Notes: generated by a model from the sequence alone, not told the origin. A stretch of 22,374 bases of DNA from an uncultured Lysobacteraceae bacterium (GCA_946482565.1 CAMLSB010000015.1:1-22374); one strand, 5' to 3'. Shown: positions 14,441 through 21,928, numbered from the stretch's first letter. Numbers and translations: made by a program.

Positions 14441-15579
14441 GCCGACGGCGCCATCGCATGGCGCGGCAGATCGATGGTGAAGACGCAGCCGTGGCCCGGC
14501 CGGTCGCGCGCGGCAAGCCGCCCCTGGTTGGCTTCCACGCTGCGGCGCGAAATGGACAATCCCAGGCCCAGGCCGCTCCTGTCGGCGGCGCGCTGCGCGA
14601 ACGGCGCGAACAACGCGGTCGTGTCGCCGCCGGGCAGGCCGCCGCATTCGTCACCGACGTCGATCAGGATGCGATCGTCCACCGCGTAGGCGTGTAGCGT
14701 GACCTCGCTGCCCGCGCGGGTGAACTTGAAGGCGTTCTGCAACAGGTTGCCCACCGCCGAGAACAGGAGGTCGCGATCGGCCTCGACCGCAAGTTGCGGG
14801 TCGACCGTGGCGACGAACAGCGTGCACCCCTTCACCGCCGCTTCGAGGTCGCCCGAGCCCTTCAAGTCGCCGATGAAGTCGGCAAGCGAAAAACGCTGCA
14901 CCTGGATCCCGGCATCGGCGTTCATGCGGACTTCGGCGAGCGACCTGTCGATCAGGTTGCGCAGGTTGACGAGGCTGCGGTCGAGGACCGCACCCGTCGC
15001 GCTCGCCAGCCCGACGCCGCCGGTCTTGAGCACCATCAACGCCAGCGTCGCGGTGCTCAGGTGATTGCGCAGCTCATGCGCGAAATGACCCAGGCGCACG
15101 TTGAAGGCATCGGCCTGGCGGTCGGCGAGCAGCGAGTCGCGCTGGCGCGCGTACTCGGTGATGGCGTTGGCGATGGCGTCGTCCAGGCAGCGGTTGAGCG
15201 TGCGGAACTCGTCCATCGTGAACGGCACGCCGCTCTCCAGCGCGAGCTCGGTGATCGCCTGGCACAGGTCGCCGTAGTCGTGGACGAGTTCCTCCACGGT
15301 GAAGCCGTTGCGCAACAACTCGCCGCCGTGCGCGGTTGCGGACGCGCCCATGGCCGACGGTGCGGGCGGGCCGCCATCGTCCGGGCGCGGACCAGCGTCG
15401 CCGTCGCGCGCAGCGGAAGCCTGCTCGGCCTGCAGCGTCGTGATCAGCTGGTCGAGGAAGACGGAAATGCCGTGCTCGAGCTCACGCACCATCGGGCCAG
15501 GCAAGGCACGCGCGGCGACCTTGTCCCTGCAGCGATCGACGAGCTCGGCGCGGTGGCGCGAGAGAAAGACGTGCAACAT
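14434..15579 (-). CDS. Soluble sensor histidine kinase with RsbRD-like N-terminus
   Basis: The protein is 381 aa with no membrane helix. Residues 1-150 resemble the all-helical RsbRD/RsbT-antagonist N-terminal domain (SRHRAELVDRCRDKVAAR, then ELEHGISVFLDQLITTL), broken by an Asp/Pro/Gly-rich insert at about 56-80. The HisKA helix has LGHFAHELRNHLS with acceptor H168. The ATPase domain has N-box NLLQNAFKFTR (N282), G1 DECGGLP (310-316) and G2 GLGLGLSISRR. GGGAGGACAC precedes the ATG at 15579. No response regulator gene is adjacent, so it is an orphan. It diverges from the small Asn-rich gene at 15719. The input signal is unknown. Confidence 0.92.
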   Translation of the reverse strand: MLHVFLSRHRAELVDRCRDKVAARALPGPMVRELEHGISVFLDQLITTLQAEQASAARDGDAGPRPDDGGPPAPSAMGASATAHGGELLRNGFTVEELVHDYGDLCQAITELALESGVPFTMDEFRTLNRCLDDAIANAITEYARQRDSLLADRQADAFNVRLGHFAHELRNHLSTATLALMVLKTGGVGLASATGAVLDRSLVNLRNLIDRSLAEVRMNADAGIQVQRFSLADFIGDLKGSGDLEAAVKGCTLFVATVDPQLAVEADRDLLFSAVGNLLQNAFKFTRAGSEVTLHAYAVDDRILIDVGDECGGLPGGDTTALFAPFAQRAADRSGLGLGLSISRRSVEANQGRLAARDRPGHGCVFTIDLPRHAMAPSAQ

Positions 15580-15684
15580 GTGTCCTCCCACCATACTCCA
15601 TCCCGGCCGTTCGGCCGTGACGGGTTTTCGTCGCACGTTTCACCGTATCGTTCGTGCCACATCCTTATGGTGGTCGGGCGATGA

Positions 15685-15706
15685 GGAACCCGCATCCTTC
15701 GGTTCC
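15685..15706 (+). promoter_or_regulatory. Leader hairpin next to the Shine-Dalgarno of the Asn-rich gene
   Basis: GGAACC (15685-15690) and GGTTCC (15701-15706) can form a 6-bp stem with a 10-base loop directly upstream of CGGAGAAA, the ribosome site of the gene at 15719. It might affect translation; the stem is short. Confidence 0.3.
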
Positions 15707-15718
15707 CGGAGAAACACC

Positions 15719-15916
15719 ATGAACAACAACAACAATAACAACAACACCGCCAAGACCGACCCGTCCAAGCAGGGCCAGTCCACCGTGCAGCCGATCCGCG
15801 ACGAGCAGGGCAAGCAGGCTTCCGCGCCGGGCAAGACCCAGGACGATGCCGACACCGCCAAGCACGCCAGCGGCAAGGACAGCACCAAGAGCACGACAGG
15901 CGACAGCGCCAAGTAA
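15719..15916 (+). CDS. Tiny hydrophilic Asn/Lys/Ser/Thr-rich protein
   Basis: The product is 65 aa. It starts with Met and eight asparagines, then a strongly polar, disorder-type sequence (TAKTDPSKQGQ, DEQGKQASAPGKTQDD, KHASGKDSTKSTTGDSAK). It has no cysteine, no aromatic residue and almost no hydrophobic residue, with many Lys, Asp and Gln. The composition resembles hydrophilin or desiccation-type proteins, but no family is recognised. Coding is supported by the GGAG ribosome site 8 bases upstream, a GC-rich third position after the Asn run, and a clean terminator 28 bases after the stop. It diverges from the orphan kinase gene. Confidence 0.72.
   Translation: MNNNNNNNNTAKTDPSKQGQSTVQPIRDEQGKQASAPGKTQDDADTAKHASGKDSTKSTTGDSAK
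15722..15745 (+). repeat. AAC trinucleotide run coding for eight Asn
   Basis: Four AAC, one AAT, then three AAC codons stand directly after the ATG. The run is AT-rich against a GC-rich background and could slip in units of three without changing frame. Confidence 0.85.
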
Positions 15917-15943
15917 GCCCCCGCGCGCCAGGGACGGACGACG

Positions 15944-15966
15944 ACGCCGCCTTCGGGCGGCGTTTT
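15944..15966 (+). terminator. Rho-independent terminator after the Asn-rich gene
   Basis: ACGCCGCC (15944-15951) and GGCGGCGT (15956-15963) form a perfect stem with a UUCG tetraloop, followed by TTTT. It ends the small gene at 15916 and separates it from the convergent lyase-family gene, whose stop is at 15975. Confidence 0.88.
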
Positions 15967-15974
15967 CGTGTGCG

Positions 15975-16775
15975 TCACGCCATCGCGATCTTCGCGGCTT
16001 CCGTGAGCCATTGCATCGCGCCGCGGTACGGCCCCGGCCCGTGGCTGATGCGCGCCACGCCGAGTTCGGCCAGGCGCGCGCGATCCGGGACGCCGGGCAT
16101 CGCCATCACGTTGACCGGCAGCGGCGACGCTTCGGCGATGCGCGCGATCAGCGCTTCGGCAACGACGCCCGGCACGAACAGGCCGCTCGCGCCCGCATCG
16201 GCGTAGGCACGGGCTCGTTCGAGGGCGGCCACCACCATCGCGGCGTCATGCCCGGCCGCCGGCTTCTGGAAGAACACGTCGGTGCGCGCGTTGATGAAGA
16301 ACGGCAGCCCGGCAGCGTCGGCGGCATCGCGTGCGGCCGCGAGGCGCGCCGCGTGGACCGCGATGTCGCGCAGCGACCCATCGGCCGGGAAGCTGTCCTC
16401 GAGGTTGCAGCCGATCGCACCCGCTTCGATCGCGGCGGCCACGGTGGCCGCCACGGTGCCCGGCGGATCGCCGTATCCGCTCTCCAGGTCGATCGTCACC
16501 GGCAGCGCGACCACCGCGTCGACGATGCGTCGCAGGTTGTCCATCGCGAACGCCAAGGGCAGGTGCTCGCCGTCGGCGAAGCCGTTCGCGGCCGCCACCG
16601 ACCAGCTGCCGGTGGCGATCGCGAGGGCGCCGGCGTCGGCCACCGCGCGCGCACTGCCCGCGTCCCATGCGTTGAACAACACCAGCGGCGCACCGGGCAC
16701 GTGCAGCGCGCGGAATGCCTCGGCCTTGCCTTGCTGCGTGGGCGCGGGCATCAGCGCGGTCTCCGGCGTGGACAT
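15975..16775 (-). CDS. Isocitrate lyase/PEP mutase superfamily enzyme
   Basis: The protein is 266 aa, a TIM-barrel enzyme acting on C-C or C-P bonds of 2-oxo acid-like substrates. It shows LVLFNAWDAGSARAVADAG, IATGSWSVAAANGFADGE, the metal-site region TIDLESGYGD, GCNLEDS, INARTDVF and GLFVPGV. The KKCGH catalytic motif of true isocitrate lyase is absent, and the length fits the small 'isocitrate lyase/PEP mutase family' group, which includes 2-methylisocitrate-lyase-like and carboxyphosphonate-like members. The exact reaction cannot be assigned. It starts 5 bases after the stop of the 51-residue Cys protein, so the two form an operon. Confidence 0.9.
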   Translation of the reverse strand: MSTPETALMPAPTQQGKAEAFRALHVPGAPLVLFNAWDAGSARAVADAGALAIATGSWSVAAANGFADGEHLPLAFAMDNLRRIVDAVVALPVTIDLESGYGDPPGTVAATVAAAIEAGAIGCNLEDSFPADGSLRDIAVHAARLAAARDAADAAGLPFFINARTDVFFQKPAAGHDAAMVVAALERARAYADAGASGLFVPGVVAEALIARIAEASPLPVNVMAMPGVPDRARLAELGVARISHGPGPYRGAMQWLTEAAKIAMA

Positions 16776-16780
16776 CGCGC

Positions 16781-16936
16781 TCAGCCCTGCTGCCGCGCAG
16801 TGGCGGACGCGTACGCTTCCTTCAGTTTCACCGCGCAGTCCTCGCAGCAGACTTCCACGGTCTTGCCGCCGACGCGGACCTGGATGGCGCTGTCGTCCAG
16901 CGGGTAGTCGCAGGCGGCGCAGGTCTTCTCGCTCAT
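16781..16936 (-). CDS. 51-residue TRASH/YHS-like Cys-pair protein
   Basis: This short protein begins MSEKTCAACDYPLDDSAI and contains VEVCCEDCAVKLKEAY. Two Cys pairs (C-x2-C and C-C-x2-C) about 22 residues apart resemble a zinc ribbon or TRASH-type metal-binding fold. The tail is short and polar. GGAG lies 8 bases before the ATG. It precedes the PEP mutase-family gene with 5 bases between them and is probably co-transcribed. A role in metal delivery or sensing is inference from Cys spacing only. Confidence 0.8.
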   Translation of the reverse strand: MSEKTCAACDYPLDDSAIQVRVGGKTVEVCCEDCAVKLKEAYASATARQQG

Positions 16937-17077
16937 GGTCTTGCTCCGTACGTGGCGCCCGGATCGGGCAAGCGCATTGGAACGCGCCACCGCCACCGCC
17001 GCTGTCAGGAAATTTAGCGACCTGCCGGCTGCAGCCCCGGGCCGGGGCGCCGCGTCTCCCGGCCCGCCGATGCCCGC

Positions 17078-18124
17078 CTACAGCGTCGCGCTGTCGATCA
17101 CGAAGCGGTACTTCACGTCGCTGCGCACCATCCGGTCGTAGGCCTTGTCGATGTCCTGCGCGGCGATCATCTCGATGTCGGCGACGATGCCGTGCTCGGC
17201 GCAGAAGTCGAGCATCTCCTGCGTCTCCGGCAGGCCGCCGATCAGCGAGCCGGCGATCGCGCGGCGCTTGAAGATCAGGTTGCCGACGTTGGGCGACGGA
17301 TGCGCATGCTCCGGCACGCCGACCAGCACCAGCGTGCCGTCGCGCTTGAGCAGCGCGGTGAACGCGTCGAGGTCGTGGCTGGCGGCGACGGTGTCGAGGA
17401 TCATGTCGAAGCTGCCGGCGTGCGCCTGCATCTGCGCCGCGTCGCGCGAGATCACTACCTCATCCGCACCCAGGGCCAGTGCGTCGCGGACCTTGCCATC
17501 GCTGGTGGTGAACGCCACGACGTGCGCGCCCATCGCGTGCGCGATCTTGATGCCCATGTGGCCCAGCCCGCCGATGCCGACGATGCCGACCTTCTTGCCC
17601 GGACCCGCGTTCCAGTGCCGCAGCGGGGAATACGTGGTGATGCCCGCGCACAGCAGCGGCGCCACCGCGGCGAGCTGCTCCTCGGGATGCCGGATGTGCA
17701 GCACGAAGCGCTCGTCCACGACGATCCGCTGCGAATAGCCGCCCAGCGTGTGGCCCGGCGCGTCCGGCGTCGGCGCGTTGTACGTACCGAAGAAGCCGTT
17801 CTCGCAATAGTTCTCCAGCCCCTCGTCGCAAGCCGCGCAATGACCGCAGCTGCCCACCAGGCAACCGATGCCGACGGTGTCGCCGACCTTGAAACCCTTC
17901 ACCGCGTCGCCGACCGCGCTGACCTTGCCGACGATCTCGTGTCCCGGCACGCAGGGATAGAGCGTCCCGCCCCACTCCGCGCGCACCGTGTGCAGGTCGG
18001 AATGGCAGACGCCGCAATACGCGATCTCGACCTGCACGTCGCGCGGGCCGGGCGCGCGGCGCGCGATGGCCATGGGTTCCAGCGGTTTGTCGGCGGCATG
18101 GGCGCCGTAGGCCTTGACGGTCAT
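17078..18124 (-). CDS. Zinc-dependent alcohol dehydrogenase, YahK/cinnamyl-alcohol type
   Basis: This 348-aa medium-chain dehydrogenase/reductase reduces aldehydes with NAD(P)H. The catalytic zinc region is CGVCHSDLHTVRAEWGG (C40) and GHEIVGKVSAVGD (H62/E63). Four structural-zinc cysteines lie at 93, 96, 99 and 107 (GSCGHCAACDEGLENYC). The nucleotide-binding motif is VGIGGLGHMGIKIAHAMGA. The pattern fits the YahK/Ahr group that favours NADPH and broad aldehydes. GAGGAG is found upstream of the ATG at 18124, with spacing slightly long at 8-12 bases. It stands alone; the nearest upstream gene on this strand is only a candidate (18182-18415). Confidence 0.95.
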   Translation of the reverse strand: MTVKAYGAHAADKPLEPMAIARRAPGPRDVQVEIAYCGVCHSDLHTVRAEWGGTLYPCVPGHEIVGKVSAVGDAVKGFKVGDTVGIGCLVGSCGHCAACDEGLENYCENGFFGTYNAPTPDAPGHTLGGYSQRIVVDERFVLHIRHPEEQLAAVAPLLCAGITTYSPLRHWNAGPGKKVGIVGIGGLGHMGIKIAHAMGAHVVAFTTSDGKVRDALALGADEVVISRDAAQMQAHAGSFDMILDTVAASHDLDAFTALLKRDGTLVLVGVPEHAHPSPNVGNLIFKRRAIAGSLIGGLPETQEMLDFCAEHGIVADIEMIAAQDIDKAYDRMVRSDVKYRFVIDSATL

Positions 18125-18181
18125 CGGGAGGCTCCTCGCGTGGGGATCACCCGATTCTGCGCCATCCGCCGCCGCCTGGCG

Positions 18182-18415
18182 TCATCCGCGACGGTGGTGC
18201 GCGAAACGGTCCAGCGAACGGCGCTTCCAGGCCCGCGACGGCCCATCGGGCGACCAGCGCACGGCCTGATCGCCGTGACGCGGCCTGCAGACCCGTGGAG
18301 CGGCGCCCGGCCATTCGGAACGCGGCGCTTCGACGCGGACCGGAACGAGTTGCGGCTGGAGGACGTCGAGCACGCGCCAGGCCCAGTCCAGGACGGACGA
18401 CCAAAGGGATTTCAT
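18182..18415 (-). CDS. Candidate small Trp-rich protein, unrecognised
   Basis: The 394 bases between the dehydrogenase start and the HigA stop hold one plausible gene. It encodes 77 aa, starts MKSLWSSVLDWAWRVLDVLQ, and has six tryptophans and a basic C-terminus (AWKRRSLDRFAHHRR). About 79% of codons end in G or C, as in neighbouring genes. The weak points are the absence of a clear ribosome site and no family match that I know. The first 18 residues could be an amphipathic helix. Nothing else is seen in 18416-18518. Confidence 0.4.
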   Translation of the reverse strand: MKSLWSSVLDWAWRVLDVLQPQLVPVRVEAPRSEWPGAAPRVCRPRHGDQAVRWSPDGPSRAWKRRSLDRFAHHRRG

Positions 18416-18518
18416 GTGGAATGCACTCTTCAAGCGGGTGCGCACTATGGACGCATCGCGGCGTGCGTGCCGGTGCGCGACGAAACGGTTCACTCGAGGT
18501 GCAGTCCCGACACCCATG

Positions 18519-18809
18519 TCAGGCAGCGATCAAATCGAACCTGACCTTGAAACCGAGCGCCATTGCCGCCCGGGTCATGGTTTCGAGCGTCAACCCGGTG
18601 TCGGTCGCATCGAGCATCCGATCCACAACCGTACGGCTGGTGCGCATGCGCTTGGCCAAGGCGCTCTTGCTCACGCCTGTGGATTGCATGGCTTGTTCGA
18701 TCTGCCATGCGATGACACGCTTGACGGCGATAGCGGTGGCTCCATCGAGCTCACCGTGTTCCACCAGGAAGGCATCGAAATCGCTGCCGACATGCTTGTT
18801 CCTGCTCAT
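18519..18809 (-). CDS. higA: HigA-type XRE antitoxin
   Basis: This 96-aa protein would neutralise the toxin encoded just upstream and repress their promoter. The helix-turn-helix lies at about 43-67 (QAMQSTGVSKSALAKRMRTSRTVVDRML), followed by TGLTLETMTRAAMALGFKVRFDL, the closing segment of this antitoxin group. The ATG overlaps the toxin stop (ATGA), so synthesis is coupled, in the toxin-first order of higBA modules. A weak GAGG lies upstream within the toxin gene. Confidence 0.88.
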   Translation of the reverse strand: MSRNKHVGSDFDAFLVEHGELDGATAIAVKRVIAWQIEQAMQSTGVSKSALAKRMRTSRTVVDRMLDATDTGLTLETMTRAAMALGFKVRFDLIAA

Positions 18810-19147
18810 GCCCTCACCTCTTTCATGCGGGCGACTGCCAGATCGAGATCCGCTCTCGGCGTCGCCTGTGATTTCTTGACAAAGCCATGAAGCAAAACCA
18901 TTTCCGCATCCACGACAGTGAAAAACACGCGGGCGATTCCTTCTGGAACGCTGCTCCGCACTTCCCACAATCCCGGTTCCATCTTGCGGACAACCGGCAT
19001 GCCGATTGGCCAGCCGAGCTGGACGGTCTTGATGTCGGCTCCGATGGATTGCCTGGCGCGAGGCGAAATTTGCTCGACCAGCCAGTCGCGAACGGGCTCC
19101 CTGCCCGCAGTCATGCGGTAGAAGCGGACTGTCAGGATGGGTGGCAT
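18806..19147 (-). CDS. higB: HigB-like toxin, phage-derived Gp49 family
   Basis: This 113-aa protein of the RelE-like superfamily is expected to cleave mRNA on the ribosome. It shows the Gp49-type order: FYRMTAGREPVRDWLVEQ, IGADIKTVQLGWPIGMPVVRKMEPGLWEVRSS, then IARVFFTVVDAEMVLLHGFVKKSQATP. The pattern G-L-W-E-V-R, R-V-F-F, and L-L-H-G-F-x-K-K is diagnostic; the Arg and Lys residues there are the usual active-site candidates. The ATG at 19147 has no Shine-Dalgarno sequence, and the -10 ends 5 bases before it, so the message is probably leaderless. It pairs with higA downstream. Confidence 0.92.
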   Translation of the reverse strand: MPPILTVRFYRMTAGREPVRDWLVEQISPRARQSIGADIKTVQLGWPIGMPVVRKMEPGLWEVRSSVPEGIARVFFTVVDAEMVLLHGFVKKSQATPRADLDLAVARMKEVRA

Positions 19148-19152
19148 CGACG

Positions 19153-19180
19153 AGTGTACTTAAATAAGTGCAATCGTCAA
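19153..19180 (-). promoter_or_regulatory. higBA promoter with palindromic operator
   Basis: On the minus strand -35 TTGACG (19180-19175), a 16-base spacer and -10 TACACT (19158-19153) precede the toxin ATG at 19147. The near-palindrome GCACTTAT / TTAAGTAC (19171-19156) covers the spacer and enters the -10. It is the expected place for HigA binding and autorepression. Confidence 0.7.
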
Positions 19181-19236
19181 GCATAGCGAGCGCCCCCCTC
19201 TCGAGCGGCATTCACCCTCGAATTGCCCACCGCGCG

Positions 19237-20070
19237 TCAGCGGCGGAGCGCCGCCTGCCGGAACTCGCTCGGCGTCCGGCCGTAGGCCTGCTGGAAGGCC
19301 GCGGTGAAGTGGCTATGGCTGGAGAAGCCCAGGTGCAAGCCGAGCGCGGTGAGGTCGTCGACTTCGGCCAGCAGGTCCAGCGCGCGCGCCAACCGCAGCC
19401 GCAGCTGGTAGCGGTACAGCGGCACGCCCTCGACGTCGCGGAAGCTCTGCGTCAGGTAGACCGCCGACACGCCGACTTCCGCCGCCACTTCGGCCAACGT
19501 CCAGCGCCGCGCGAGGTCGCGCGCGAGCACCAGCTTCGCGCGGTCCACGAGCCGCTGCCGCGCATGGGTGGATCCCGCGGCGTGCGTCGTGCGCGGCGCC
19601 AGCGCGCGGTGCACCAGCGTCAGCGCCAGGCTCTCGCCTTCGAGCGGCTCGGCGATGCCCGTGTGCAACGCATGGCGCAGCATCGCCACCAGCACCTGCG
19701 CGCGCGGATCGATGCGCAGCCGCAACGCGCGGAAGCGCAACGGATCGGTGCCGCGCAACAGCGCCGGCGGCGCGATTTCCCGCAGCAGCGCCTCGTCCAC
19801 CGTCAACGCCAGGCTGGCGTCCCCGCCCGGATTCGGATGACTGACCTGGTAGTCCTCGCCCGCGTGGAAGAACAGCACCTGGCTCGCGTCGGCCACCGCC
19901 TCGTCGTCGCCGACGTGGCGCACGTAGGTGCCGCGGTACGGGAAGACCAGCGTCGTGCGCGCCGAGCGCTCGACGTCGCCCTTGTGGCGGCAGGTGCCGG
20001 CGCACAGCACGTCGCGCACCTTGATCAGGGGCGTCTGCAACAGCAATTCGACAGTGAAGCTTTCCCGCAT
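19237..20070 (-). CDS. AraC-family regulator with cupin-type N-terminal domain
   Basis: The protein is 277 aa. The N-terminal part (residues 10-150) resembles an AraC-type ligand-binding cupin (TTLVFPYRGTYVRHVGD, SQVLFFHAGEDYQVSHPNPGGD). The C-terminal double helix-turn-helix covers 178-275: WTLAEVAAEVGVSAVYLTQSF, then LTALGLHLGFSSHSHFTAAFQQAYGRTPSEFR. Three N-terminal Cys/His residues in GTCRHKGD might bind a metal or haem, but this is a guess. The ribosome site (CCGGA) is weak. It diverges from the secreted-protein gene at 20231 with 160 bases between, which makes that gene a likely target. Confidence 0.9.
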   Translation of the reverse strand: MRESFTVELLLQTPLIKVRDVLCAGTCRHKGDVERSARTTLVFPYRGTYVRHVGDDEAVADASQVLFFHAGEDYQVSHPNPGGDASLALTVDEALLREIAPPALLRGTDPLRFRALRLRIDPRAQVLVAMLRHALHTGIAEPLEGESLALTLVHRALAPRTTHAAGSTHARQRLVDRAKLVLARDLARRWTLAEVAAEVGVSAVYLTQSFRDVEGVPLYRYQLRLRLARALDLLAEVDDLTALGLHLGFSSHSHFTAAFQQAYGRTPSEFRQAALRR

Positions 20071-20230
20071 TCCGGCATCATAGGACGAGCCCGCCGCGAC
20101 GCAGGAATGCCGCGAAAATCACGGGTCCTGCACGTACCCCGCCGGCGACTGAAGCCGGCCCGCGGCTTTCCCGTACCGTTCATCGCCGCCGTGGAGACTG
20201 GCACCCGGTCCACCCACAGGAAGCGAACGC

Positions 20231-20686
20231 ATGAAATCCGGTTCCCTCATTTCGATCGCCGGCCTGGCCACCGCCCTGGCCCTGGCGCTCCCCGCCCCGA
20301 CCGCGCGCGCGGCGTCGCCGGACATCAACTGCCGCATGGATTACCACCTCACCGGCTGGTCGCTGGTCTACAAGCACACCACCGGCACCGGCGTGGTCAC
20401 CTGCGACAACGGCGCCACGATGAACGTCAAGCTGTCGGCCCGCGCGGTCGGCGCGACGGTCGGCAAGTGGAAGATCGACAATGGCGTCGGCCGCTTCTCG
20501 GACGTGCACGAGATCCGCGAGGTGCTCGGCAACTACGCGCAGGCCAACGCCAACGCGGCCGTCGGCAAGGCCGCCGAGGCCCAGGTGCTGACCAAGGGCA
20601 ACGTGTCGCTGGCGCTGGCCGGCGGCGGCGAGGGCATCGCCCTCGGCGTCGACGTCGGCACGCTGCACATCGATCCGGCCAACTGA
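20231..20686 (+). CDS. Secreted protein of unknown function
   Basis: The product is 151 aa. A Sec signal peptide is clear (MKSGSLISIAGLATALALAL, cleavage likely after TARA at 27). The mature part has two cysteines, C34 and C58, likely disulfide-bonded, and a beta-rich, Gly/Ala-rich body (GTGVVTCDNGATMNVKL, GNVSLALAGGGEGIALGVDVG) with a helical middle (HEIREVLGNYAQANANAAVG). I do not recognise a named family. AGGAAG lies 6 bases before the ATG, and a perfect terminator follows the stop by 10 bases, so it is a single-gene unit. It diverges from the AraC regulator. Confidence 0.85.
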   Translation: MKSGSLISIAGLATALALALPAPTARAASPDINCRMDYHLTGWSLVYKHTTGTGVVTCDNGATMNVKLSARAVGATVGKWKIDNGVGRFSDVHEIREVLGNYAQANANAAVGKAAEAQVLTKGNVSLALAGGGEGIALGVDVGTLHIDPAN

Positions 20687-20696
20687 TCGCCTCGCA

Positions 20697-20730
20697 ACGA
20701 AAAAGCCCCGCTTCGGCGGGGCTTTTTCGT
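20697..20730. terminator. Perfect bidirectional rho-independent terminator
   Basis: A 15-bp perfect stem (ACGAAAAAGCCCCGC with GCGGGGCTTTTTCGT) around a TTCG loop provides a T run in both directions. It serves the secreted-protein gene on the plus strand and the convergent fic gene on the minus strand. Confidence 0.93.
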
Positions 20731-20752
20731 GAGGCGCGCGCGACAGGCTCCA

Positions 20753-21928
20753 TCAAACCGGTGGCCGATCGAGGCGCTGCAGGATCTCGCCGGCCTGGAA
20801 CACGCGCCCCCATTGGCGCTCGTTGGCCAGGCCGACGATGCCTTCCGCGAGCAGGTTGTTGAGCGCCGCGTTGGCCGCCGGCTGCGAGATCCGCAAGCCT
20901 GCCGCCGCTTGCTGCACGGACAGCACCGGGTGTCCCAGCAGGAAGCGAGGCAGGCGGCGGGTCGCCGAGTGGGCGCGGAAGCGCAGCAGTTGCCGCTCCC
21001 AACGTTCGGCCATCGCGACCAGGTCCAACGCGATCGCCACCGATTCGTCGCTGGCCTCGACGATCGCGCGGCACAGCATCTCGAGCCATGGCGCCCAGTC
21101 GCCGCGCAACTGCACCGCTGCGAGCGCCGCGTAGTACGCAGGCTTGGCGCGCAGCAGTACACCGGACAGATAAAGGGGTGGATACCCTTCGGCAGCGAGC
21201 AGGAGCGGCAACAGCAACCGCCCGGTGCGGCCGTTGCCATCTGCGTAAGGATGGATCGTTTCGAACTGGGCATGGGCGATCGCAAGTTGCGCCACCAGCG
21301 TCAACGCACCTTGCTCATCGGCGCGCGGCTTGTACCGCAGGATGCTGTCCGCCATCTCCGCCATGCAGCCTGCGATCCGCGCGGGCGGCGCCGGCACGAA
21401 AGTCGCATCCTCGATCCGCGGGCTGGCGCCGATCCAGGCTTGCTTGTCGCGCCAGGCGCCGATCGGCATGGCATCGGCCTGGTCCTGCATCAGCACGGCA
21501 TGCATCCGGTGCATCAACGGCAGGTCGAGCGCATCCCGCCCTTCGGCGCGGACGTGATCCAGGCCGAGCTGGAGCGCGACGACGTAGCGCTCGGTGACCG
21601 TGACATCGGGCGGCAAGCCCGCCGTGCCCCGCGTGGCCTCGTACGCGAGGAGCTGCGGCAGGTTCGTCCGCGTGCCTTCGATCTGCGAACTCGCGACCGC
21701 CTCACGGCGGGCGAGCGTGCGGGTCACCAGGTCGGCTTCCGGAATCCGGGCCATCGCGACCTGCAGCCGGCGCAATGCCGCGTCGGCGTTCCCGAACAGG
21801 CCGTGGTATCGGCCTCCGTCCGGAATGCCGCGCGGCGTGGGCGGCGCCACCAAAGCCAGGGCATTGGGGTGCCCATGGGCAGGAACGAGGTATTGCTGGC
21901 GATTGGGAGCGATCTGGTCCCGGCGCAT
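20753..21928 (-). CDS. Fic-domain protein with N-terminal inhibitory motif and C-terminal winged helix
   Basis: Fic proteins transfer AMP (or another nucleotide part) to hydroxyl side chains. The 391-aa protein carries the inhibitory helix motif SSQIEGT (80-86) of class II Fic proteins, in which Glu84 would block the ATP gamma-phosphate site. The Fic core spans 130-300, with the complete catalytic motif HPYADGNGRTGR (226-237), H226 being catalytic. The C-terminal 80 residues form a winged-helix-like domain (LSVQQAAAGLRISQPAANAALNNLLAEGIVGL), suggesting DNA binding and autoregulation. GAGGA is found 8 bases before the ATG at 21928. Four copies of a 14-bp motif lie upstream. No antitoxin gene is adjacent, in keeping with an in-built inhibitor. 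Confidence 0.95.
   Translation of the reverse strand: MRRDQIAPNRQQYLVPAHGHPNALALVAPPTPRGIPDGGRYHGLFGNADAALRRLQVAMARIPEADLVTRTLARREAVASSQIEGTRTNLPQLLAYEATRGTAGLPPDVTVTERYVVALQLGLDHVRAEGRDALDLPLMHRMHAVLMQDQADAMPIGAWRDKQAWIGASPRIEDATFVPAPPARIAGCMAEMADSILRYKPRADEQGALTLVAQLAIAHAQFETIHPYADGNGRTGRLLLPLLLAAEGYPPLYLSGVLLRAKPAYYAALAAVQLRGDWAPWLEMLCRAIVEASDESVAIALDLVAMAERWERQLLRFRAHSATRRLPRFLLGHPVLSVQQAAAGLRISQPAANAALNNLLAEGIVGLANERQWGRVFQAGEILQRLDRPPV

Noticed and set aside
17018..17077. GC-rich hairpin after the alcohol dehydrogenase gene as a terminator
   Set aside because: The stem GCCCCG/CGGGGC has no T run on the minus strand.
20101..20160. Inverted repeats (GCAGGA/TCCTGC and GCCGGC/GCCGGC) between the AraC regulator and the secreted-protein gene
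   Set aside because: Short arms of a kind expected by chance at this GC content; they could be operator parts but I cannot support that.
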